Shown: piece after piece, positions 22,909 to 30,607 of the stretch
Layout: each line of letters starts with the position of its first letter
How positions within the stretch are numbered: position 1 is the stretch's first letter
Origin: Bacteroidota bacterium
GTDB lineage: Bacteria; Bacteroidota; Bacteroidia; Chitinophagales; Chitinophagaceae
Length of the DNA stretch: 30,846 bases
Assembly (NCBI GenBank): GCA_947447835.1
Contig: CANFLP010000003.1
Location: forward strand, 1 to 30,846
Direction of reading: 5' to 3'
Position numbers and translations under genes: made by a program
Notes under the pieces: generated by a model
Database searches by the model: none
Told to the model about the DNA's origin: nothing
Seen by the model: only the letters and a program-made list of their open reading frames with translations

Positions 22909-24123
22909 ATGAGTATTATCAAGTCACAATTTCATGCTTCATTTTCCTACGAAACACAAGAGGAAGTGCTAGATATTCCTCATAGAGCAAAGCCATTATT
23001 GATTGGAATTCCCAAAGAAATTGCATTTCAGGAAAACAGGATTGGATTGATTCCCGATGCAGTTGGTGTATTGGTAGCTAATGGACATGAGGTATTGGTA
23101 GAGTCTGGTGCGGGGGATGGAAGTAGGTATTCAGATCATGATTATGCCGAAGCGGGCGCGCGTATTGTTTTTGAAAAAGAAGAAGTATACAAATGCCCCA
23201 TACTTGTAAAAACAGCACCTCCTGTGGAAGCAGATTTGCCATTTTTGCAAATGCATCAAATTATAATTTCTCCTTTGCATTTGACGGCATTAAAAAGAGA
23301 ATTAGTAGAGCAATTAATGGCTAAAAAAATCACTGCATTAGCGATTGAAAATATAAAAGATGAAAACCAAAACTATCCTATTTTAAGAAGTATGGGTGAG
23401 ATTGCTGGTAGTGCGGTAATGTTGATTGCTGGACAATACCTAAGCAATTTTAACCAAGGGAAAGGGATATTGTTAGGGGGGATTAGCGGTGTACCTCCAA
23501 CAAAGGTGGTAATTATTGGTGCTGATATTATTGGTGAGTTTGCTACTCGTAATGCATTGGCATTGGGGGCAAGTGTAAAAGTGTTTGACAATAATGTTTC
23601 AAGACTACAAAGACTTCAAAATAATTTAGGGCAAAGAGTTTGGACAAGTGTATTAGAACCTAAAATTTTAGCAAAGCAAATAAAAACTTGTGAGGTTGCA
23701 GTGGGGGCATTAAGAAATGAAATTGGACGTGCACCCATTGTTGTATCGGAGGAAATGGTTGCTGCTATGCGCCCTGGCAGCATTATTATTGATGTAGCAA
23801 TTGATCGCGGTGGTTGTTTTGAAACCAGTGAGTTAACTAATTATGAGCATCCTATCATTATTAAACACAATGTGATTCATTATGGTGTTCCAAATATTCC
23901 AAGTGGATTTGCACGTACAGCTAGTCAAGCAATTAGTAATGTATTAATGCCATTATTAATTCAAGTGGGTGACATGGGAGGACTCGAGGAAATTATTTGG
24001 CAACAAGTGCACTTGAGAGAGGGAATTTATTTATACAAGGGAGCGCTTACCGATTATTATATCAGCGAAAAATTTCAACTTAAGTTTACCGATTTGAATT
24101 TGTTGATAGCAAGTAGAAGCTAG
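22909..24123 (+). CDS. ald: Alanine dehydrogenase family protein
   Basis: Ald catalyses NAD-dependent interconversion of L-alanine and pyruvate plus ammonia. In 404 residues the substrate-binding and catalytic positions are recognisable: Arg in ENRIGLIP, Lys in ILVKTAPP, His in ISPLHLTA, and Asp in DVAIDRGGCFETS. The nucleotide loop after VVII, normally GxGxxG, reads G-A-D-I-I-G with Asp206 (codon 23524-23526) in place of the second Gly. The N-terminus is about 25 residues longer than in Bacillus Ald, as in other Bacteroidota homologues. Loss of activity, changed cofactor handling or a lineage trait cannot be decided from sequence alone. The stop codon interlocks with that of the ABC ATPase (CTAG, 24120-24123). 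Confidence 0.88.
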   Translation: MSIIKSQFHASFSYETQEEVLDIPHRAKPLLIGIPKEIAFQENRIGLIPDAVGVLVANGHEVLVESGAGDGSRYSDHDYAEAGARIVFEKEEVYKCPILVKTAPPVEADLPFLQMHQIIISPLHLTALKRELVEQLMAKKITALAIENIKDENQNYPILRSMGEIAGSAVMLIAGQYLSNFNQGKGILLGGISGVPPTKVVIIGADIIGEFATRNALALGASVKVFDNNVSRLQRLQNNLGQRVWTSVLEPKILAKQIKTCEVAVGALRNEIGRAPIVVSEEMVAAMRPGSIIIDVAIDRGGCFETSELTNYEHPIIIKHNVIHYGVPNIPSGFARTASQAISNVLMPLLIQVGDMGGLEEIIWQQVHLREGIYLYKGALTDYYISEKFQLKFTDLNLLIASRS

Positions 24124-24746
24124 CTATTATTGCCCGCTACTTTGTAGTCCAATAAATTAATATGTTGTTTGCAAAAATCATATTCTTGCGTATCATTACT
24201 TCCAACTATAATTAATTTGTGGAGTGCATATTTGGTAATGAGTTCATGATACAAAGCATAACCTTCTATATCTAAATTACTGCAAGGTTCATCCAATAAT
24301 AAAATAGGGGAATCTGAAAAAATAGCCAATGCCAATTTAAGTCGCTGTTTCATGCCACTACTAAAGTATCTAATTTGCTTATCTGTAGCTGCCTTTAAGC
24401 CAATCATTTCAATCATTTGCGCAATGCTAATGTCTTTTCTTAATGTCTTGAATTTTTCATGAAAATCAAATTGCTCAAGCGTAGTGAATTCTTCAATCAA
24501 TTCTAGATAGGGTGCAGCTATAGTTATTTGTTTAAATATACTATTGGTATCATAGTCACCCCAAGAAATATTTCCTTTTGATAAGGTTGCATATCCCGAG
24601 ATTACTTGCAATAAGGTGCTTTTCCCGGAGCCATTGTTTCCGATTAAAGCATAATGCTGCCCCATTTCAAAAGTATAATTCAGGTCTTTAAAAATCCAAT
24701 CCTTATTGAATCTTTTTCCTGCATTGTTGAGGCTTATTTGTACCAT
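24120..24746 (-). CDS. Stand-alone ABC transporter ATP-binding protein
   Basis: The 208-residue cytoplasmic ATPase has Walker A GNNGSGKST near residues 36-44, the ABC signature YFSSGMKQRLKLAL near 127-140, and Walker B ILLLDEPCSNLD near 147-158. The D-loop follows, but the usual switch His is replaced: the segment after the following strand reads LIIVGSNDTQEYDFC, with Asn-Asp where a His is common. It is the last gene of the lipid A block, two bases after lpxA. No membrane permease gene is present nearby, so its partner is unknown. CcmA-like or antibiotic-efflux-type ATPases are the closest general look-alikes. Confidence 0.88.
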   Translation of the reverse strand: MVQISLNNAGKRFNKDWIFKDLNYTFEMGQHYALIGNNGSGKSTLLQVISGYATLSKGNISWGDYDTNSIFKQITIAAPYLELIEEFTTLEQFDFHEKFKTLRKDISIAQMIEMIGLKAATDKQIRYFSSGMKQRLKLALAIFSDSPILLLDEPCSNLDIEGYALYHELITKYALHKLIIVGSNDTQEYDFCKQHINLLDYKVAGNNS

Positions 24747-24748
24747 AA

Positions 24749-25546
24749 TTAATCTTCTTCTACAGCGCCTTTACCAAATCTTTTAATAATACCACGTCCA
24801 CTTTCTCTTATAAAGGTCACGATCTCGTCACGCTCATCGGTTGCAGGTAATTCCTCTTCAATAAATTCAAGGGCCTGTGTTGTATTCATTCCTTTATTGA
24901 AAATATAACGATAGATATCTAAAATATGATTGATTTTTTCTAAATCAAAGCCTCTGCGTTTTAAGCCTACGCTATTTACGCCACCATAACTTAATGGGTT
25001 ACGAACCGCTTTTATATATGGAGGAACATCCTTACTAACTAAGCTACCCCCAGCAATGTAGGCGTGTTGTCCAATATTTACAAATTGGTGCACAGCACTT
25101 ACACCCGCAATCCAAGAATAATCTCCTAATGTTACGTGACCAGCAATTTGTACACTATTACTTAAAATACAATTATTGCCAATGATACAATCGTGCGCAA
25201 TATGGCTGTATGCCATTATCAAACAATTGTTTCCAACCTTTGTTATCCAACGGTCAGAGGTTCCACGATTGATAGTAACAAACTCTCTGATGGTAGTTCC
25301 ATCTCCAATTTCAACCGAGGTTTTTTCGCCGTTAAATTTTAAATCCTGTGGATCGGCACCAATCACTGCACCTGGAAATATGCGACAATTTTTTCCCACT
25401 TTGGTTCCATTCATGATGGTAACATTACTTCCTATCCAAGTGCCTTCGCCAATTACCACTTCGCCATGAATCACAGTGAATGGATCAATTTTTACATTAG
25501 GTGCAATTTTTGCATTTGGGTCGATATAAGTAAATGGATGCGTCAT
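24749..25546 (-). CDS. lpxA: Acyl-ACP:UDP-N-acetylglucosamine O-acyltransferase LpxA
   Basis: LpxA adds the first 3-OH acyl chain to UDP-GlcNAc, the opening step of lipid A synthesis. The 265-residue protein starts with hexapeptide repeats of a left-handed beta-helix (ANAKIAPNVKIDPFTVI-type units) and has the family landmarks GADPQDLKFNGE, EFVTINRGT, and the catalytic His region MAYSHIAHDCIIGN. The C-terminal helical part contains GLKRRGF and a long helix. Length is normal. It sits 17 bases after lpxC-fabZ on the same strand. Confidence 0.97.
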   Translation of the reverse strand: MTHPFTYIDPNAKIAPNVKIDPFTVIHGEVVIGEGTWIGSNVTIMNGTKVGKNCRIFPGAVIGADPQDLKFNGEKTSVEIGDGTTIREFVTINRGTSDRWITKVGNNCLIMAYSHIAHDCIIGNNCILSNSVQIAGHVTLGDYSWIAGVSAVHQFVNIGQHAYIAGGSLVSKDVPPYIKAVRNPLSYGGVNSVGLKRRGFDLEKINHILDIYRYIFNKGMNTTQALEFIEEELPATDERDEIVTFIRESGRGIIKRFGKGAVEED

Positions 25547-25563
25547 AAGCTTTTTTTAATTTA

Positions 25564-26973
25564 TTAATCGGCTCTTTTAACAACTTGTGCAACCAAGTCT
25601 GCTTCAGTAGCCACTTTGCCTCCTACATAAACAGTGCCGCGCATTTCACAAATACCGCGACGAATAGGAGCAGTTAATTCCATTTTCAATAACATGGTAT
25701 CACCTGGTTTTACCATTTGTTTGAATTTGCAATTATCTATTTTTAAAAAGTAAGTATCATAATTTCCTTCAGGCATTGCATTAATACAAAGTATGCCACC
25801 TGTTTGCGCAAGGGCTTCAATTTGCAATACACCTGGCATAACAGGGTTTCCTGGAAAGTGTCCAGGGAAGAACCATTCGTTAAATGTTACATTTTTAACG
25901 CCCACAATTACTGTATCTGTCAATTCAATAATTTTATCTACAAATAAAAACGGGTAACGGTGCGGCAATAATTTTTCAATTTGTTCTAAATTGAAAACAG
26001 GTGTTACTGCTGGATTGAAAACGGGTACATCTTTAACATGCTTGTTCTTTTTGATGTACTGTTTAATTTTTTTTGCAAACTCAACATTGCTGCTATGTCC
26101 TGGTCTATTAGCAATGATACGTGCTTTAATAGGGTAGCCAATTAAAGCCAAATCACCTACCACATCTAGTAGTTTATGACGAGCTGGTTCGTTAGGGAAT
26201 CTTAATTCCAAGTTATTTAAATAACCTTCGCTTTTTACTTCAATTCTTTCACGCTTAAATACTTTGGCTAAACGGCCCATTTCTTCGTCTGTGACTGGTT
26301 TGTCAACGACTACAATAGCGTTATTAATATCACCACCTTTTATCAAATCATGTTTTAATAATGCTTCTAATTCATGTAAAAAGCAAAAAGTACGACACGG
26401 AGATATCTCCGTTTTAAAATCCTTAATAGTACTTAATGCAGCATGCTGTGTTCCAAGCACAGGACTATTAAAATCAATTAGGGTTGTGATTTGATAATCC
26501 AATGCTGGCAATGCAACCATTTCCACTCTTTTTGCTTCGTCGTAGTGAAAAATATTTTCGTCAATACTATACCAAGCTTTTGCAGCATCTTGTTCAAGTA
26601 CACCAATACTTTCTATTCTTTCAATAAATGGAGCAGAGCTTCCATCCATAATTGGAATTTCGGGACCATTAATTTCAATCAGTACATTATCTATACCCAT
26701 GCCAACTAATGCTGCTAAAATATGTTCAACCGTGCTTACTTTGGCATCACCCACTTGTAATGTTGTTCCACGACTTGTATCCGTTACTAAATCGCAGTCT
26801 GCTTTAATAATGGGTTTAGTTGGTAAATCCACTCTTTGAAATTGAATTCCAAAACCTGGGTTGGCAGGATTCAATGTCATATCTACTAAAACGCCCGTAT
26901 GTAATCCAGTTCCACTTATGCTAATACTAGCACAAAGGGTATGCTGTTTGTCGGGATTAAAATGATCATCCAT
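25564..26973 (-). CDS. lpxC-fabZ: Bifunctional LpxC deacetylase / FabZ dehydratase
   Basis: This 469-residue fusion is typical of Bacteroidota. The N-terminal LpxC half (to about residue 305) is the Zn deacetylase that commits UDP-(3-O-acyl)-GlcNAc to lipid A; it shows STVEHILAALVGMGIDN, PIMDGSSAPF and the zinc motif HKLLDVVGDLALIG. The C-terminal FabZ half (from about 325) dehydrates 3-hydroxyacyl-ACP and has HRYPFLFVDKI and the signature GHFPGNPVMPGVLQIEALAQ. The fusion couples acyl-chain supply to lipid A commitment. It follows lpxD with a 58-base gap holding a possible internal promoter. Confidence 0.98.
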   Translation of the reverse strand: MDDHFNPDKQHTLCASISISGTGLHTGVLVDMTLNPANPGFGIQFQRVDLPTKPIIKADCDLVTDTSRGTTLQVGDAKVSTVEHILAALVGMGIDNVLIEINGPEIPIMDGSSAPFIERIESIGVLEQDAAKAWYSIDENIFHYDEAKRVEMVALPALDYQITTLIDFNSPVLGTQHAALSTIKDFKTEISPCRTFCFLHELEALLKHDLIKGGDINNAIVVVDKPVTDEEMGRLAKVFKRERIEVKSEGYLNNLELRFPNEPARHKLLDVVGDLALIGYPIKARIIANRPGHSSNVEFAKKIKQYIKKNKHVKDVPVFNPAVTPVFNLEQIEKLLPHRYPFLFVDKIIELTDTVIVGVKNVTFNEWFFPGHFPGNPVMPGVLQIEALAQTGGILCINAMPEGNYDTYFLKIDNCKFKQMVKPGDTMLLKMELTAPIRRGICEMRGTVYVGGKVATEADLVAQVVKRAD

Positions 26974-26991
26974 ACAATTAATAATTTTACT

Positions 26992-27024
26992 TCGCTACCT
27001 AAAGCGATGATATTCACAAAATTA
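26992..27024 (-). promoter_or_regulatory. Possible internal promoter and leader hairpin before lpxC-fabZ
   Basis: On the minus strand TAATTTTG (27024-27017) is an exact -7 match, directly after the lpxD stop. The predicted leader is about 37 bases and contains a small stem pairing 27003-27007 with 26992-26996 around a six-base loop. No -33 TTG is present at the right distance. Confidence 0.35.
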
Positions 27025-27031
27025 GGCCGAA

Positions 27032-28078
27032 TTAGCCTTTCTGAGACAGTTGTGCCACTAATATTTCCAATTCTTTGACTCTTTTTTCAAGATTTGGAAG
27101 GTTTTTCATATGAATTTGAGCTCTAAGTGCGGTACTATGCTCTGCAGCAGGGAATCCAGTAATGGTTGAATTTGCTTGTGTAATGGTTTTGGTAATACCA
27201 CTTCGGGCCGCCACTTTAACGCCGTCTGCAATACTTAAATGGCCTGCAGTTCCTGCCTGCCCACCCATCATAACACCTTTACCTACCTTGGTACTGCCAC
27301 TTAATCCAGTTTGTGCAGCAATAACCGTATTTTCTCCCACTTCAACATTATGGGCTACTTGGATTAGGTTATCTAATTTAACGCCTTTTCTGATAATTGT
27401 TGATCCAATAGTAGCTCGATCAATGGTGGTGTTTGATCCAATTTCAACATCATCTTCAATAATTACGTTTCCTAATTGAGGCACTTTTTGAAAACTTCCA
27501 TCAGCTTTAGGTGCAAATCCAAATCCGTCACCTCCAATAATTGAACCTGAATGAATGGTAATATTATTACCTAAAACACAATCAGCATAAATTACTACAC
27601 CAGGATGTAGTATCACGTTGTTGCCAATTTTTACATTTTCACCAATTACTACATTTGGGAATATTTTCACATGCTCACCGGTTGTTACATTATCTCCAAT
27701 ATGCGCAAATGCAGCAACAAAATGGTTATCTCCTAGTTTTGCCGAACTTGAAATATAGGAAGGCGTTTGAATGCCAGTTAGGTTTTGTGTTTTTAACTCT
27801 TGATACTTTGTAAGTAAAGTAGCAAAAGCAGCATAGGCATCAGGCACTCTTATTAAAGTAGCAGCAATTGGATTTTTCAACACTAGGCTATCATTAATAA
27901 TAATGATACTGGCCTTGGTTTGGTATAAAAATTCTTCGTATTTGGGGTTCGCTAAAAACGAAATTTGACCAGCAGTTGCTTCTTCTATTTTTCCGAATTG
28001 AGATACAGCAACAGATGCATCACCTTCCACTTTTCCTTGAATCATCATTGCAATCTGTTGGGCACTAAATTGTATCAT
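27032..28078 (-). CDS. lpxD: UDP-3-O-acylglucosamine N-acyltransferase LpxD
   Basis: LpxD adds the second acyl chain, to the amino group produced by LpxC. In 348 residues there is an N-terminal uridine-binding domain (EEATAGQISFLANPKYEEFL near residues 32-51), a long left-handed beta-helix of hexapeptide repeats (about 100-310) with GGDGFGFAPK and the catalytic His in IQVAHNVEVGENT, and a C-terminal helix rich in Leu and Glu. All are family hallmarks and the length is usual. The gene starts 22 bases after the HD phosphohydrolase gene. Confidence 0.97.
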   Translation of the reverse strand: MIQFSAQQIAMMIQGKVEGDASVAVSQFGKIEEATAGQISFLANPKYEEFLYQTKASIIIINDSLVLKNPIAATLIRVPDAYAAFATLLTKYQELKTQNLTGIQTPSYISSSAKLGDNHFVAAFAHIGDNVTTGEHVKIFPNVVIGENVKIGNNVILHPGVVIYADCVLGNNITIHSGSIIGGDGFGFAPKADGSFQKVPQLGNVIIEDDVEIGSNTTIDRATIGSTIIRKGVKLDNLIQVAHNVEVGENTVIAAQTGLSGSTKVGKGVMMGGQAGTAGHLSIADGVKVAARSGITKTITQANSTITGFPAAEHSTALRAQIHMKNLPNLEKRVKELEILVAQLSQKG

Positions 28079-28100
28079 TCGTAATGGTTTGAATGGGGGA

Positions 28101-29330
28101 TTAATCGTTAAGTAAGCAAATGTAAAATTTTTTCACTGGGGCAGAAAGACTTTCCACAATTAATGCGTTCTGAATGGCGGAAATATTGGAAATCTCACCC
28201 GATTTTAGCAAAACTTTAATGGTTTCATTGTCATTCTTGTACAAAGTATTAGAAACTGTACCCTTAAAACACAAAAATGCAACATCTTGATCGGCGAAAG
28301 GATGTTTTGTCCTTGTAGCTCCCAAGGCCTTCTCCCATTGTTCATCGCTTATTGGTTCGGCTTGAATTTGACATTTAAAGCACTTTCTATTTAGTAAGCC
28401 TTTACATAATTTAGATAGGATAGGGTCGGCATTGTTTTGCCATTGTTTGATTGCATATAATATATCGGTATCGTCAAAATTGCAATAAGCATGTAGGTCT
28501 AATTCGGCAAGTTTGATATTAGGGTTGCTTAAGAAATAATCAAGTAATGACCCAGTTTTAACGGAATCATTGTTTTGCTCAAATAAATATTGAGCACGTT
28601 CAATAATTTTCACCAACATATTTTCACTAGCGACTACAGTTTTGTGTCTGTAAACCTGCCAATACATCAATTGCCTTGATAATAAAAATTTCTCAACGCT
28701 ATTGATCCCTTTTTCTTCCACTACTAATTCATTATCACTAACTGTTAGCATTTTAAGGATACGTTCATAGCCAACAACGCCTTCACTTACACCAGTGAAA
28801 AAACTATCTCTTGATAAATAATCTAATCTATCTACATCTAGTTGTCCACTTATCAATTGGTGTAAAAATTTTTTGTGATATTGGTTGGTAAATATTTTTA
28901 TAGCAAGGGTCAAATGTCCTTTTAAATTTGGATTAGTTTCTTCATTTAAAGCATGCATAATAACCAAAGAAAGGTCCTCGTGACTTACGTCTTTTAGTAG
29001 TACTTTTTCTAACGCATGTGAATAAGGCCCATGTCCTATATCATGTAATAATATTGCTGCCTTTGCTGCAAGTGCTTCCTCGGAAGTAATTTCTATGCCT
29101 TTATCTCTAAGTTCATTAATGGCAATGCACATTAAATGATATGCACCTAAAGAATGATGAAGTCGTGTATGCACGGCGCCAGGATAGACCAATTGCGCTA
29201 AAGCCATTTGCTGAATCCTTCTTAATCTTTGATAAAAAGGATGACTGATAATTTCAAAAATGAGTGGGTCGTTAATGGTAATAAAACCATGTACCGGGTC
29301 ATTAATTATTTTTCTATGTGTAAAAGCCAT
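28101..29330 (-). CDS. HD-domain phosphohydrolase (dGTPase / SAMHD1-like)
   Basis: The 409-residue cytoplasmic protein is a metal-dependent phosphohydrolase of the HD superfamily. It opens with INDPVHGFITIND, and has the metal ligands His in TRLHHSLGAYHL, His-Asp in ILLHDIGHGPYSHALE and Asp in LDVDRLDYLSRDSFF. The pattern matches the SAMHD1 / YdhJ-like group, where dNTP triphosphohydrolase activity is known for some members, but the substrate here is unproven. It is the first gene of the lipid A block and has its own -7-like box 16 bases before the ATG. Confidence 0.88.
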   Translation of the reverse strand: MAFTHRKIINDPVHGFITINDPLIFEIISHPFYQRLRRIQQMALAQLVYPGAVHTRLHHSLGAYHLMCIAINELRDKGIEITSEEALAAKAAILLHDIGHGPYSHALEKVLLKDVSHEDLSLVIMHALNEETNPNLKGHLTLAIKIFTNQYHKKFLHQLISGQLDVDRLDYLSRDSFFTGVSEGVVGYERILKMLTVSDNELVVEEKGINSVEKFLLSRQLMYWQVYRHKTVVASENMLVKIIERAQYLFEQNNDSVKTGSLLDYFLSNPNIKLAELDLHAYCNFDDTDILYAIKQWQNNADPILSKLCKGLLNRKCFKCQIQAEPISDEQWEKALGATRTKHPFADQDVAFLCFKGTVSNTLYKNDNETIKVLLKSGEISNISAIQNALIVESLSAPVKKFYICLLND

Positions 29331-29346
29331 ATAAAATGAGTGTTGG

Positions 29347-29354
29347 TAAAGGTA
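29347..29354 (-). promoter_or_regulatory. Putative -7 box for the HD-lpxD-lpxC/fabZ-lpxA operon
   Basis: The minus strand reads TACCTTTA in the context CGTACCTTTA, one mismatch to TAnnTTTG and identical over ten bases to the copA box. It lies 16 bases before the HD gene ATG. No -33 TTG at a normal distance. Confidence 0.4.
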
Positions 29355-29407
29355 CGAAATGTGAATAACTACTAGCCCTTATTTACCAGCTTAGTTTGCT
29401 AAAAAAG

Positions 29408-29415
29408 TATATTTG
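29408..29415 (+). promoter_or_regulatory. Putative -7 box for the 29452 gene
   Basis: TATATTTG matches TAnnTTTG exactly. A start about 5-7 bases later leaves a leader of about 20-32 bases to the ATGs at 29443 or 29452. No -33 TTG at a normal distance. Confidence 0.45.
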
Positions 29416-29451
29416 TATGTCCACTTACTACCCTATAAATCAATGCATAAT

Positions 29452-29724
29452 ATGAAATTGACTCAAACTACATTAAACAAGTTAGAAGATATTTTAGGTG
29501 AATCAGAATTCGTTGTAAGATACGAAAGAGGTAATTTTCAGAGCGGTTGGTGCTTATTAGAATCTAAGAGAATTGTAGTGCTTAATAAATTCCTGAATTT
29601 AGAAGCCAGAATTAATACATTATTAGAATTGATTCCTCAATTAGATATTCAATTTGACAAGCTTACTCATGATTCTCAAAAATTATTTGAGGAGGTGCAA
29701 AGATTGTCTTTATCAGAAGCTTAG
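29452..29724 (+). CDS. Small conserved Bacteroidota protein
   Basis: With the start MKLTQTTLNKLEDIL the protein has 90 residues. It is soluble, acidic at the C-terminus and probably mixed alpha/beta, with FVVRYERGNFQSGWCLLESKRIVVLNKFLNLEARINTLLEL in the middle (only the recognisable parts SGWCLLE and VVLNKFLN are likely conserved). I recall similar small proteins of unknown function in Bacteroidota genomes. An in-frame ATG at 29443 (MHN) is an alternative start; the TTG at 29413 overlaps the -7 box and is unlikely. It precedes the PhnP-like hydrolase by 58 bases. No function is assigned. Confidence 0.75.
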   Translation: MKLTQTTLNKLEDILGESEFVVRYERGNFQSGWCLLESKRIVVLNKFLNLEARINTLLELIPQLDIQFDKLTHDSQKLFEEVQRLSLSEA

Positions 29725-29782
29725 TTTTTTTGATTATTTTATTTGAGCTTGTTTATTAGCTGTAGATTTTAAACCTACTACT

Positions 29783-30547
29783 TTGTTAGATATTACTATT
29801 TTAGGATCAGGTACAAGCACAGGAGTCCCATTAATTGGGTGCGATTGTGAGGTATGCACTTCGACAGATCCTAGAGATAGCAGACTAAGAACTAGTATTA
29901 AAATTGAAACAGAACATGCCGCTGTTGTAATAGATACGACCCCCGATTTTAGGTACCAAATGCTAAGAACACAAACTACTCACTTGGACGCAGTAGTTTT
30001 TACCCATCCACATCGTGATCATTATGCAGGCTTAGATGATATTAGGCCCTTTAATTTTCATTCCAATAGGCCCATGCAGATTTATGCGAATGAAATTACG
30101 CAAGTGGCTATTAAACGCGATTTTTATTATGCCTTTGAAAAGAATAAAGATGCTGGATTGCCAGAAATGATGTTGCATACTATCCATGAGGATCCATTTA
30201 AAATTGGAGACATGAAATTTATTCCTATTCAAGTAATGCATCGAGAATTACCTGTATTGGGGTATCGTATTGGGGACTTTACATACATTACCGACATTAA
30301 TTATATCAGTGATAAGGAGAAAGAAAAAATTAAAGGATCAAAAGTGCTCATATTAAGTGCACTTCGCCCACAGCCACACCCCACACATTTTACTTTAGAG
30401 GAGTCTATAGCTTTGGCTACGGAGCTTGATGTGCCACAAGTATACTTTACGCATTTTAGTCACCAGATTGGGTTACAGGCTGTATTAGAGCCGCAGTTGC
30501 CGCCATTTATAAAGATGGCCTATGATGGCTTGCAGTTTTCAGTATAA
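29783..30547 (+). CDS. PhnP-like MBL-fold phosphodiesterase / hydrolase
   Basis: The 254-residue cytoplasmic protein has the metal site HPHRDH in VFTHPHRDHYAGLDDIRPFN near residues 75-92, and a later His in VMHRELPV, Asp in TYITDINYI and His in FTHFSHQIGL. Near the N-terminus GCDCEVC (about 19-25) matches the structural zinc Cys cluster of PhnP-type enzymes, followed by DPRDSRLRTS. PhnP hydrolyses cyclic ribosyl phosphates, but without phn genes nearby that activity should not be assumed. The start is a TTG at 29783: the frame has no ATG before the first beta strand, and a stop lies upstream at 29744. Its 5' edge is therefore less certain than the rest. Confidence 0.85.
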   Translation: MLDITILGSGTSTGVPLIGCDCEVCTSTDPRDSRLRTSIKIETEHAAVVIDTTPDFRYQMLRTQTTHLDAVVFTHPHRDHYAGLDDIRPFNFHSNRPMQIYANEITQVAIKRDFYYAFEKNKDAGLPEMMLHTIHEDPFKIGDMKFIPIQVMHRELPVLGYRIGDFTYITDINYISDKEKEKIKGSKVLILSALRPQPHPTHFTLEESIALATELDVPQVYFTHFSHQIGLQAVLEPQLPPFIKMAYDGLQFSV

Positions 30548-30549
30548 AA

Positions 30550-30572
30550 ATTAACCGTATTAATACGTTAAT
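30550..30572. repeat. Palindrome between the PhnP-like gene and the ComEA-like gene
   Basis: CGTATTAATACG (30556-30567) is a perfect 12-bp palindrome. It is extended by ATTAA (30550-30554) and TTAAT (30568-30572) when one unpaired C at 30555 is allowed. It starts two bases after a stop codon and ends 35 bases before the next ATG. It has no T-run, so an operator or 3'-end hairpin is more likely than a normal terminator. Confidence 0.5.
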
Positions 30573-30607
30573 TCGGTATATCTAGTTGAAGTTAATTCGT
30601 GTAAAAA

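Noticed and set aside
11560..27032. A shared 12-mer TAGGCCGAATTA in the leuS leader and at the lpxD-lpxC gap (about 27022-27033).
   Set aside because: Single 12-base matches are expected by chance in 30 kb, and the flanking structures differ.
29417..29455. A 12-codon ORF whose TGA overlaps the ATG of the 29452 gene (ATGA), like a coupled leader peptide.
   Set aside because: Its ATG lies only one base after the predicted -7 box, so the transcript would start downstream of it and the ORF would not be translated.
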